DNA from: Erodium maritimum
Taxonomy: Eukaryota > Streptophyta > Magnoliopsida > Geraniales > Geraniaceae
Reading direction: 5' to 3'
Assembly (NCBI GenBank): GCA_963921825.1
Contig: OY997588.1
Location: 59,156,803-59,220,802 of the forward strand
DNA: 64,000 nucleotides
Shown: piece by piece, positions 44,999 through 55,320 of the stretch
How the letters are laid out: each line of letters opens with the position of its first letter
How positions within the stretch are numbered: position 1 is the stretch's first letter
Notes under the pieces: model-generated
Database searches by the model: none
Told to the model about the DNA's origin: nothing
What the model saw: the letters and a program-made list of their open reading frames with translations, nothing else
Translations under genes and position numbers: made by a program

Positions 44999-46445
44999 AT
45001 GCCTCGTAGTTACGTTCCGAGGGGTACCAGGAGCCGCCTAGTTGGGGGCCCGAGTCAGACACTATTTCTGAGCAGGTTGGGGCAGCTAGAGCCCAGGGTG
45101 CTGCTTTTATAGAGCTCCAGAGTTTTGAGGGTGAACCGTCAGAGTCACCAACCAGGACTTCTCCAGTTGCTAACCCGACTCAGGCGGCCCATCTACAGGA
45201 GGTGGTCCGTGCAGTGCTGGCAGCGATCAGCGCGCATCAAGGGACTGCAGCACCGGCACCAGAGCCTGTGCCTACTACTGCAACAATCACTAGTGAGAGG
45301 CCAGGCCAGCTTGACAACTTCACGGTCCAGGCCCTCAGGGATTTTCGTAGACTTGGCACGCTGGTCTACTCCGGGGGACAGACCTCGAGGCAGCTGCAGG
45401 ATGGTTGGAGCGGGTTACCCGCAACCTCGATACCTCTGGAGTATCTGAGGGACATCTGAGAGTATCCTTCGCTACCTTTCAGCTCGAGGGAGAGGCATAC
45501 TTTTGGTGGCAGTTAGTGCAGACCGGTGTTGGGGATGACTATCAGTTATTCAGCAGGCTGTTCTTGGAGTAGTACTTTCCTCGATCCATTCGAGATGACA
45601 GACGCCAGCAGTTCCTAGAACTACGTCAGAGAGGACTGAGCGTCTCTGAGTATGCAGTGATATTTATTTCTTTGGCCCGCTTCGCACCGGAGCTGGTGCA
45701 GACTAAGGACAGTCGCTGCAGGCAATTTGAGAGCGGGCTCATCCCATCGATTGCAGACAGGGTCATCGCTTTCAGGACCGAGGTGTACTCTACACTCGTG
45801 GATCAGGCTTTAGCCATAGAGAGGCATTTCAGGGAGACCGCCAGGGTGCGGGAGATCCGGCCGAGGCCGAGTGGCTTCCTACGGCCGTCCGAGGGTCGAG
45901 ATCAGCGCAGACAGAGAGTTTCTGGATCCTTTCAGCCTCAGTTCCAGTCTGGTGGCATGCGCCAGACAAGGGCTGTAGCATCAGTTGGACCCGCCCCGGT
46001 GGCACATATGTGTCCTCTGTGTAGGTAGCAGGGTCACCTAGCACGAGACTACCCGAGGGGAAGCGAACCTGCAGAGCGACATGTTGATCGTCCCTAGAGG
46101 GTTGAAGATAGACATCGGGTTGATGAGAGGGCATGCTACCAGTGTGGCCGACAGGGGCACCTTGCCTATGCTTGTCCTGATCGAGTCGGGGGAGCACCCG
46201 CGACGAGACCTCATCAGGCTCAGATTCGCCAGGCACCTCCTGGCCGACCACGTCAGGCACAGCCTCAGAGAGCTCCGCGTCAGGCGGCGGGAGCAGCAGT
46301 TCAGAGACACCAGCCGCGGGCTGTACAACAGGTGTGACTTCATTCACCATCGAGAGGAGGACCCCCGACACAACAAGGCCGAGTCTATGCAGTTACTGAT
46401 TCCAGAGTTGAGAGACCGTACGCCGGCCATGAGGCCACTCAGGGT
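44999..46445 (+). pseudogene. Element B gag
   Basis: The ATG at 44999 opens MPRSYVPRGTRSRL, followed by several frames. The gag domain is clear at 45470-45870: EAYFWWQLVQTG, FLE then a stop, YFPRSIRDDRRQQFLELRQR, and FISLARFAPELVQ, typical of the Tekay/Del lineage. A zinc knuckle CYQCGRQGHLAYAC lies at 46138-46179 and is intact as C-x2-C-x4-H-x4-C. At least two frameshifts and several stops interrupt gag. Confidence 0.88.
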
Positions 46446-46757
46446 ATGTGTTTACTTTATAATTCGTGGGCCTCTTTTCTGTTTGACACGGGGGCTTCGC
46501 ATTTCTTCATCTCTTCTTCTTTTGCTGCTTCTTGGGGTTTGCGGGTGGAGACGTTGAGTCAACCCCTTTGTTTGGATACCCCTATTACGGGAGAGGTAGT
46601 GTTCAGAACCGCTTGTCGGGACTGCGCGATTAAGGTGGCGGACTGTCCCTTTGTTGGTGACCTACTCGTTTTGGATATGACTGCTTTTGACGTCATGTTG
46701 GGTATGGACTGGCTCGCGAGATACCGAGCGACAATCGATTGCTATCGACACCAGTGA
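46446..46757 (+). pseudogene. Element B protease
   Basis: Open frame with ASFLFDTGASHFFISSSFA, so the active-site DTGA is kept, and [13 protein letters not shown] near the end. A single frameshift around 46745 separates it from the reverse transcriptase frame that starts near 46739. Confidence 0.9.
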
Positions 46758-48364
46758 CAGTGAGGTCGGGCGACCGAGTCATTACTTGTGTTTTGGGTAG
46801 CAAGAGCGGAGTCCTTCTATCCGCCTTGACTACGGGTGATGAGTTAGAGATCGTGCAGAGCATTAGAGATCTACCGAGAGTGGTACGTGAGTCCCCGGAG
46901 GTCTTCCCGGAGGAACTGTCAGGTTTACCGCCAGCACGCGAGGTGGAGTTTAGGATCGACCTGATCCCGAGTACGGCGCCGATCTCTATGGCCCCGTAAC
47001 GGTTTGCACCAGCCGAGTTGGTCGAACTAAAGCGACAACTCAAGGAACTCCAGCATAAGGGTTTCATCCGCCCGAGCGTATCCCCGTGGGGAGCACCCAC
47101 CCTTTTTGTGAAGAAGAAGGGTGGAGCTTTGAGGATATGCATCGATTACCAAAAGTTGAACCGGGTGACGGTGAAGACCCGCTACCCGATGCCGAGGATC
47201 GATGATCTGTTCGACCAGCTGAGAGGAGCGAAGTACTTCTCGAAGATCGATCTTCGATCAGGGTACTACCAGTTGAGGGTCCGAGAGGAGGACGTGTAGA
47301 AGACCGTGTTCCGGACTCGGTACGGACACTTTGAGTTCCTAGTGATGCCGTTCGGTTTGACGAACGCGCCAGTAGCTTTTATGGATTTGATGAACGACAT
47401 CTTCAGACCGTACCTGGACCAGTTTGTTGTAGTTTTTGTTGACGACATCTTGATTTACTCGCCTAATGAAGGGGCGCATGAGGAACATCTGAGGACCGTC
47501 TTGACACTTTTACGCACTTATCGGTTGTACGTCAACCTGGAGAAGTGCGAGTTCTGGCTCATAGAGGTGAAGTTCCTCGGGCATGTGGTGTCCCGAGAGG
47601 GTATCTTAGTCAACCCGGTAAAGGTTGATGCAGTTTCGAAGTGGGCACGACCCAAGAACGTATTTGAGATCCGTAGCTTCCTGAGGCTAGCAGGGTATTA
47701 TCGACGATTCGTCCAAGACTTCTCACGTTTGGCTGCACCTATGACAGCATTGACTCGCAAGGGAGCGGAATTTTTATGGACTGGTGAGTGTGAGCACTCC
47801 TTTACCGAGCTAAAGGCTCGATTGACGACCGCCCCTGTGTTGATTGTACCAGAGCGGGAAGTAGGTTACGACGTCTACTGTGACGCTTCAGGCGAGGGAC
47901 TGGGTTGTGTGTTGATGCAGTCCGGGAAGGTGGTTGCTTATGGCTCGAGACAGTTGAAGGTACATGAGCGCAACTACCCGACCCATGATCTAGAGCTGGC
48001 AGCAGTGGTATTTGCTCTGAAGAGCTGGAGACATTACATGTACGGTGAGCATTTCAGGGTGTTCTCGGATCACAAGAGCCTCAAGTATATTTTCTCTCAG
48101 CGCGACCTGAACATGCGCCAGAGGCGATGGATGGAGTTACTTGAGGAGTACGACTTCGAGCTACTCTACCATCCGGGCAAGGCGAATGTCGTCGCCGATG
48201 CCCTGAGTAGGAAGTCGACTCACTGCATTGCCAGCATAGCTGTCCGAGAGTGGGACATGCTGGAGGAGTTGAGCTCATTAAGACTTGAGCTAGAGGAGGT
48301 CACGTATAGGATGGCTATGTGTGTACTGGTGGCTCAGCCCACGTTGGTTACTCGGGTGCTGTAG
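46739..48364 (+). pseudogene. Element B reverse transcriptase and RNase H
   Basis: One reading frame runs from here to the end of integrase and is broken only by stops. The reverse transcriptase has [45 protein letters not shown], a stop, [20 protein letters not shown] and the catalytic FVDDILIYS. RNase H has [18 protein letters not shown], then [34 protein letters not shown] and ADALSRK. The piece 47306-48364 is 352 codons without a stop. All catalytic residues I can place are intact. Confidence 0.95.
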
Positions 48365-49770
48365 GCACATGCCGAGGTTGATGAGACGGCAGGGATTCGT
48401 GAGAGACTGATCAGCGGTGTTGAGACCGAGGGTTGGGAGTTGAGTGCTGATAAGAGCCTCCGTTACCGAGGATGACTATTTGTGCCACGAGGTTGTAGGG
48501 ACTTTGTTTTGAGAGAGTGTCATCACTCCCGTCTTGCTGTGCACCCGGGTGGCACCAAGATGTATAGAGACATCCGACGACAGTTCTGGTGGAGCGGGAT
48601 GCGTAGAGCAGTCGCAGATTTTGTTTCGATGTGCCTCACCTGTCAGTAGGTGAAGGTCGAGCATCAGCGTCCCGCCAGCTTACTACAACCTTTACCGATC
48701 TCTGAGTGTAAGTGGGAGCACGTTACCATGGATTTCGTATGTGGACTGCCGAAGTCGCCGAGAGGGCACGATGCTATTTGGGTAGTGGTTGACCGGCTGA
48801 CCAAGTCGGCACACTTTTTAGCCATGCGGATGACAGACACTGTTGATGTGTTGAGTCGGTTATACGTTAAGGAGATTATTCGTCTTCATGGAGTACCGGT
48901 GTCGGTTGTATCCGACAGGGATCCTCGATTCACCTCTAGGTTTTGGGAGAGCCTACAGACGACATTGGGGACTGAGGTCTTGCTTAGTACAGCTTATCAT
49001 CCACAGACCGATGGTCAATCAGAGCGGACTATCCAGATACTAGAGGACATGCTATGAGCTTGTGTATTAGACTTTCGGGGGTCGTGGGAGGATCAACTAC
49101 CCTTGGAAGAGTTTGCTTACAACAACAACTTCCATGCCAGTATTGGTATGGCACCTTTTGAGGCGTTGTATGGTAGGCCGTGCAGATCACCTGTTTGTTG
49201 GGTTGAGGTAGGGGACCAGAGCCTACTTGGTCCAGAGATGGTACGAGAGACAACCGAGAATGTCGCATTGATTCGGGAGCGGTTGAAGACCGCACAGAGC
49301 TGACGGAAGAACTATGCAGATAGACGTCGCAGACCGCTTGAGTTCTCGGTTGGAGATCATGTATTTCTGAGGGTGAGCCCGAAGAAGGGCCTACTGCGGT
49401 TCAACCGCGGCGGAGGCAAGCTATCACCACGATTCATCGAACCATTTGAGATCTTGGATAGAGTTGTAGCCGTAGCTTATCGGTTAGCATTGCCACCGCA
49501 GCTTGGGAACGTGCATAACGTTTTCCATGTTTCCCAACTGCGGAAATACACAGCAGATCCCTCTCATGTTTTCGAGTGGACGGACATCGAGGTAGCTAAT
49601 GATGTCTCTTATGAGGAGCAGCCCGTCAGGATTGTGGATACGGGAGAGAAGGTCTTGTAGAAGACTACTATCCCTTTGGTACGAGTGCAATGGAAGCACC
49701 AGGGAGCAGACTCGACATGGGAGCGAGAGGATGAGATCCGGGAGAAGTACCCCCACCTGTTCGACCTTTG
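48365..49770 (+). pseudogene. Element B integrase with chromodomain-like end
   Basis: Continues in the same frame after a TAG at 48362. The HHCC finger reads HSRLAVHPGGTKMYRDI and CLTC. The core has catalytic D, D, E in [18 protein letters not shown] and [10 protein letters not shown], and then PFEALYGRPCRSPVCW. The C-terminal part has LSPRFIEPFEI, VFHVSQLRKYTADPSHV and WKHQGADSTWEREDEI, ending PHLFDL; this tail is typical of Tekay elements. Stops are at about 48474, 48648, 49056, 49302 and 49658, all TAG or TGA, with no frameshift. Confidence 0.94.
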
Positions 49771-49808
49771 AGGTACTTTTGTTTTTAATTTTGAGGACGA
49801 AATTCTTT

Positions 49809-49821
49809 TAAGGGGGTAGAT
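49809..49821 (+). promoter_or_regulatory. Polypurine tract of element B
   Basis: aagggggtaga directly precedes the LTR at 49822 and would prime plus-strand synthesis. Confidence 0.85.
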
Positions 49822-51427
49822 TGTAAGAACCGCCCCCGGTCGATCCCGGTCGAATCGGTGATTTCTAGCCATGTTTGACTTTTGGCCGGAAAAGTCAACC
49901 GCTGACTCAGGAAGTCATTTGGGACCTTTCCGGGGACCAAAAAGCTTAGCTGTCATCACGGTTAGCTTAGTTGGGTCATTTCCTTCAGTTTGACTGTAAT
50001 TTTGTAACAGTCAACTTTTGGTCAAACTCGGACTTTTTATCGACTTTTTCCGATTAAAATTAGACTGCTGGAATTTTATTAAAAGTAAGTGGCTCCCACA
50101 ATGCCACATGGAATTAGAGGCTTGGATGAGAAGAAAATGAGTTGAAATGACTTTTTAACCCTCCTTAAAGCCTTTAAGTGGATAGAACTTGGAATGGGCG
50201 TTTGGTCTTTTAGCTTTTTAGGTCATTTAAAGCAATTGTTGGAGACAATTCAGCCATTTGCTCTTTGTTGCAGCTGAGTTTTGATAGAAGGAGAGAAAGG
50301 GAGAAGCAACTTGGCTTGAGCAAGAAAAAGGAGAAGGTTTTTGGCTCATCCCTTCACTATTCCTCCTCCTAAAGCTTGCTAGCTTCATCTCCTACACATC
50401 CTAAAGGTATGGATGATCTTAACTTCGCATTCAATCCCCTTTCTAGTTTGGGTTTTGTGTTGGTTGAAGTATTGATGAAACCCATTGAGGGTGTTGAGGT
50501 TTGGAGGTTTTTGATGATTATTTTGGAGTTGTTTGGACTTGGAAATGGAGTCTTTGGTTGATTTTCGTGGAATTCGAGTTGGGGAAGAAAGGGGAAGGTT
50601 CTGGCCTGGTTCGGCATGGAATGGGACCCGGAATGGGACCCGGAACGGGTCTGGTGCTGGCACGGCGTGCAGCACGGAACGGACTGGGTACAGGCACGGT
50701 ACGCGGCGCGGAACGGTCCAGACTCCAGCACGGGACCTCGCACGGTCCGTGTCTGATTCTGGGCCGGCCTGTGATGCGGTCCGTGTCTGGTTCCGGACAA
50801 GACTGTGACACGTTCTGTATCACATTCCGGGCCGGAAGGTGACACGGGACGGGCCAGATTCTGGATCAGTTTTCTAGAACCAAAACCCTTCCTTTTGAGT
50901 CCATTTCGGTTCCGAGATCATTCCTTTGGCTTTGTTTCTGTTCTTCGAGGACTGTTCTGTATTTTAAGTTGAGGAGCACTCCGTTGGGTTACTAATTTTG
51001 GTATTTTTTGTGGTCTAAGACTGTGAAACCGAGCTCGAAGGGAGAAGAGGACTTGGACCCGTGAGAGGACGAAGAGTTCACTAGCCCGGATTGTCAGCAG
51101 CGAGAAGTTTTATTAGAGGAAGACCGCAAGGTAGGGAAAATACTAATTCCTCGTGTATTTCAATGCATAGTATGCCTATTAGGTTAATAAAATTGGAAAG
51201 GTCCTAGAATTGCATATAGGATGCGAATAACTATAATAATTGTCCTTCAATTACTAATAACCGGACGTGTCTAGTATGCATGCGTAGGATGGGAATCACT
51301 AGCTTAACTCGTTTTCAATACTTGGGAATTGCTTTACTGGTAGAAAGGCCGTGATGAGCCCTAGGATTGTTTGTGTTTGCCTCACATGCCTTGGTTGCCT
51401 AGTTTGGATAAGATAAGAGTCTAATAC

Positions 51428-53115
51428 TGTTGGGTCTCGAGGTAGGGTTGGAGATGAACCAACTCGCAGCGGAAAATCAATGAAAACCAAGAGACGATTA
51501 AAACCATGAAACAACTAACAAAGAATGGATTCACAAGAGAAAAATTCAGCACTAGTTCTTACCAAAACAAGAACACTGGTTAACGAATGATTGGCTTGAG
51601 TCTCCAAGACGCCTACGTATCCACATGGGAATCAAAGCCACGTAGTTCTTCTCTTTGAGGACTCAAGAACACAAAAATGGAGGAGGAAACTAGCCAAACC
51701 CGAAATGGCCATGGAAGAGGGAGAGAAAATGTGTTTCCTATTCTTGTCTTGTGTTTGTTATGTTGAAAAAAGATGACTTAAACATAACAAAACCCATACT
51801 TGTCCAACTAAAGGCATGGGACAAGTATGGTGTCAAGTAAGGTGTAAATAGGACAAAGTATGGCAAGACAAGATTGGGTTAGGTGGTGAATCACCAACAC
51901 CTTAATCCTTGTCTTGCTTACTTAGTACTAATTAATCAAGACTTGATTAATTAGTTCCATGGGCCTTGGTTGCATGGGCCTTTCATGGGCCTCTTGGAAC
52001 ATGGCCCGTGGCCATTTCCAACGAGGTCCCGTGATTCGCTCATCGCCTCCAAGCCTTCCATACCGGAAATGTCCAACATTATCCGACGCGATCAATCCCA
52101 AGACTCCAAGCCTTGTCTCGATCCGTAAAGTCCTATTCACTTACGGGCACATGACCCAAAACCCAGTTTTGGTCATGTCCCGAGACAACTCCCTTTTGGC
52201 CATTCTCCATAAATGTGTCAATGAGTTTCATCCTCCGGTGTGACCCTTAGGTTTATGCATGTCAATAGATCAACGTAAAATCCCATTTTACTTGATCCTA
52301 TTTAAGTGGCAACTAACGAGACTTTAGTATTGCCTGACACTACATAACGAATCGACCCTGTCGATTCTAACCTTTCCGTCATCCCTGTCATTATCCTTTT
52401 ATCTCCGATATCCTGATTGAGATAAGGCATAGAGCCGTCATCCTTATTATTCTCAATCACCGTTCCTTGATATGTGAGATGACTGAAGATATGATACCCA
52501 GTATCATGTGCATGGCCATGCTATTCTTCCAGTCACTCTCGATCAAGTGGCCGAGAACCGATATCTTTCCCATACCTTAGTATGAGGGATAAATCCCTTA
52601 GCCGTCTTTCGTGTCACTCATGTAGCCCGTCCCCAAGCCAATCCTGGCCGTTATGGAAGCCCTGTTACGGACAACGTTAGGCTCAGGTCAAACTCAGTTG
52701 TTGACTACATAGCGATCACAAAGACTCATTGGTCTAAGGATACATGACAAGCTACAACACTGAATATGTTCATGACTTAATCTATGGCACATATTCAGGG
52801 CGGGTCGTCCAATATCATGTCCCACATGATATCTATGATCAGACTCCGGAATCCCATTCCAATGACTAACAGAACGTAAGCCATAAAGAGCCATCTTTCA
52901 TACTAGTCGCTTGTAGTAAAGCTTTGTTGACTAGGGACCCATCGAGTGTGATCTATCTCGATCTATGGTTCTATTCGCATGGTGGGCATAGATCAGAGCA
53001 CACATCGATATATTACCCCAACACATAAGTAATATAAAGCCGCTTTAATTTTATTGCTAACGATGATATATACATTTGGACATTTAGGATTGAACTACGG
53101 GCACTAAGACTAACA
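51428..53115 (-). mobile_element. Solo LTR of copia family 1 (1688 bp) in LTR of element B
   Basis: Perfect target duplications aatac (51423-51427, 53116-53120). It is nearly identical by eye to the copy at 3917-5604 and has the same length, so it is among the youngest insertions here. Confidence 0.96.
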
Positions 53116-53409
53116 AATACAACTAGATGATTGAATGTTGAACTTTGTATGCTTGAATGGTTAATTGATAGAATGCTTGGATGAATGAATGTATGAACAT
53201 TGAGTGTAACTGGTTGTGCTAAATGGTACATGATCGGGTGAATGATAGACCGATGGAGTGCGATTGGTATGTATATTGGTAAGTGTAAAGTTATATTGAT
53301 TCTTGTTGTGTGTTGTGATAGAATTGTGATTTGCTAAGCTTTGGTTGCTCCATGATTGTTTAGTATGTTATTCTCTTGCGAGTCTTTAAGTTGGGTTCTA
53401 TACCGGTAT

Positions 53410-53550
53410 GGCACCCACGCCGCGGTGTGGGGTAGTGCCTGTAAGGTACCTACACCTAGGGGAATACTGGTGTGGGGTAGTACTTAAGCCGATGACTTAG
53501 GATCTGGTATGGTACCTACACCGAAGTAAGTATCGGTGTGGGGTAGTATC
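53410..53550 (+). repeat. Three-unit stem-loop array in Tekay LTR
   Basis: Stem-loops at 53410-53439, 53445-53483 and 53511-53550 share the arms cctacacc-like and ggtgtggggtag. The outer stem bases vary together: ggcac/gtgcc in the first, ggtac/gtac in the others. The array is also found at 43386-43530 and, reversed, at 1248-1400. Confidence 0.75.
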
Positions 53551-53559
53551 ATAGCCGGT

Positions 53560-53670
53560 GGATTGGACCCTGCGGGGCATTGATTATTGGACCCTGCGGG
53601 GCATTGATTATTGGACCCTGCGGGGCATTGATCATTGGACCCTGCGGGGCATTGGTTATTGGACCCTTCG
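53560..53670 (+). repeat. 24-bp minisatellite in the second LTR of element B
   Basis: Four to five units with the core ggaccctgcggggcattg. The same repeat has three to four units in the other LTR (43540-43625) and about seven in the related LTR at 1075-1240. Confidence 0.9.
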
Positions 53671-54459
53671 AGGAAATTGGATGGTTTACCCTGCGGGGAT
53701 TGGTTACTTGTTGATTTACCCAAGTATATGCGTCCGGCGAGAGCATTACCTTGGTTCCCGATGATCTATGGTCTTTTGGAGACGTTTCCGAGGGTCCCGA
53801 CGAATGTGTCCTCATATGAATGTTTCCGGTATTCTCGACGTTATACTTCTTTGTGATGTCATGCGTCTCCTCTGGGCCGAGGGAAAATCCGATATGACAC
53901 AAGGAATTTTGTGGATCGGAGTGTGGTGACTCCATGTGCCACGGTGGCACCTAAATGTTCTATCTTCTATTGATTGTTAAGAAGTGTATTGTTTTCCCTT
54001 ACTTCTGTAATTACTTACTATGTTCTTAAATGCGTTGAATACTCGTTTACTTTCGTATTTGAATATCTTCTGGGTTCTTTGTATTATTGAGACTCGAACG
54101 AAATGGTGAAATTCCAATTGTTGAACTTAAAGGCTACCCTTGTTAGTTATTTTCCCTACTGAGCGTAAGCTCACCCCTATTTGTTTGTTTACTGTTGTTT
54201 CAGGCTTGCTTGATGAGTAGGGAACTCAAGGCTCGGGAGCTTCTGCGGGTCCAGGTGCTTTCTCTTTTGAGACGTTTACGGTCTTTTTATTACAAACTTT
54301 ATGTGTAAAGGATTTATTTCGGAGCTTTTTACTTGAGATATTTTGATTGAACTAAACTTGGAGAATTTTGTTGGATTTGAGACACTTTTGGTTGTTATAC
54401 TTTGTCTTATCTTTAAGTCACGTCTTGAGTCCGGTCGATAACGGATTTGGGGCGTGACA

Positions 54460-54986
54460 ATTTGGTATCACAGCCTGGTTTCATTTTGAACTTGTTTTCA
54501 AAACCTCGGACTGCGCGTCAATTAGTTGGGTAGAGTTAGGAAGTCTAAGTTCGGTACTCAATGACGTAGTCGGAATTATTCGATACGTAGAGTCGGAACG
54601 ATAAAAGTCTTTATGATTTGAGCACCTTCATAAAGGTTGGAACTTTTCGATATTATGTGATTCGCTTTACTTGTGTCGTATGCCTATTGTTATGCCTCAG
54701 TGATCTGGGATGCCGATGGTTGAGATCAAGGTTGGTCCAACGAGCGATGATCGAACTGTTGTGAATTTGTTGTTGAGTAAACCATTTGTTAATTGTGTTG
54801 CCACATTGGTTGGCCGTTTCATGATTCCTCAATTTGAAGTATTGTTCAATTGATTGACTTGTTTAAGTGATGACCGTTATTTGAGAATTAAAGTTGAAAG
54901 TTGACCCGAAATGGGAGTTTAGTTAAATAAATGGTAGAACCCGAATGATACTGCGGTATCCTACATCGATGTGCACTTTGTGATGA
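54460..54986 (+). mobile_element. Second leader of element B, truncated
   Basis: Primer site 2 at 54463-54482 (tggtatcacagcctggtttc) and leader matching 43858-44365. It breaks off at gtgatga near 54986, where gypsy A sequence resumes. Confidence 0.9.
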
Positions 54987-55076
54987 GATATGGACAGTTG
55001 TGAAACAATATCTATAGTAACAAGGCAGCAGATGCACTGTCAAGAAGAGATATGGACAGTTGTGAGACAATATCTC
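54985..55076 (+). pseudogene. Gypsy A RNase H C-terminal piece
   Basis: Reads KAADALSRRDMDSCETIS, the end of RNase H that was lost between HQPLKYPL at 41500 and here. A 28-base block from gagatatggacagttgtg occurs at 54985 and again at 55047, a local 62-bp tandem repeat at the repair joint. caatatctc at 55068-55076 is the left target duplication of the following MITE. Confidence 0.8.
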
Positions 55077-55320
55077 GGGATAACTCTGAATCCAAACGGT
55101 GTGGGAAAGGTGTATTTCACGTCCTAAATGTGACTCACCTTTTGTTACATGTCCTATACCAAAGGTCACTTTTTGTCACATGTCCTATCCAAAAGGTGGC
55201 TTTTTTTTTTGACAAAACATGAAAAATGACACCAAAAAAGGGTTTTTTTGGTAAATTTATACCACCTACCTCCTGTAGTGCACTGATAAACGCAAATTAT
55301 ACAAAAATTAAGAGGAAAAA

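Larger units (their letters stand above)
49822..54459 (+). repeat. Second LTR of element B, with solo copia LTR inside
   Basis: Same ends as the first LTR. Without the copia insert (51428-53115 and one aatac) it is about 2945 bp, which should be near the full LTR length. It is followed not by target sequence but by a primer site (54463) and leader. The hairpin array and minisatellite lie at 53410-53550 and 53560-53670. Confidence 0.93.
41507..54986 (+). mobile_element. Tekay-type gypsy element B, LTR-internal-LTR-internal
   Basis: The layout is: LTR 41507-43834, internal region 43835-49821, LTR 49822-54459 (with a solo copia LTR inside), and a second leader with its own primer site (54460-54986), cut off at the end. 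Two elements therefore share the middle LTR, as expected from unequal recombination between elements or tandem insertion. It lies in gypsy A RNase H. The right end and part of gypsy A (roughly 30 codons) were lost together, so no target duplication can be read. Confidence 0.92.
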
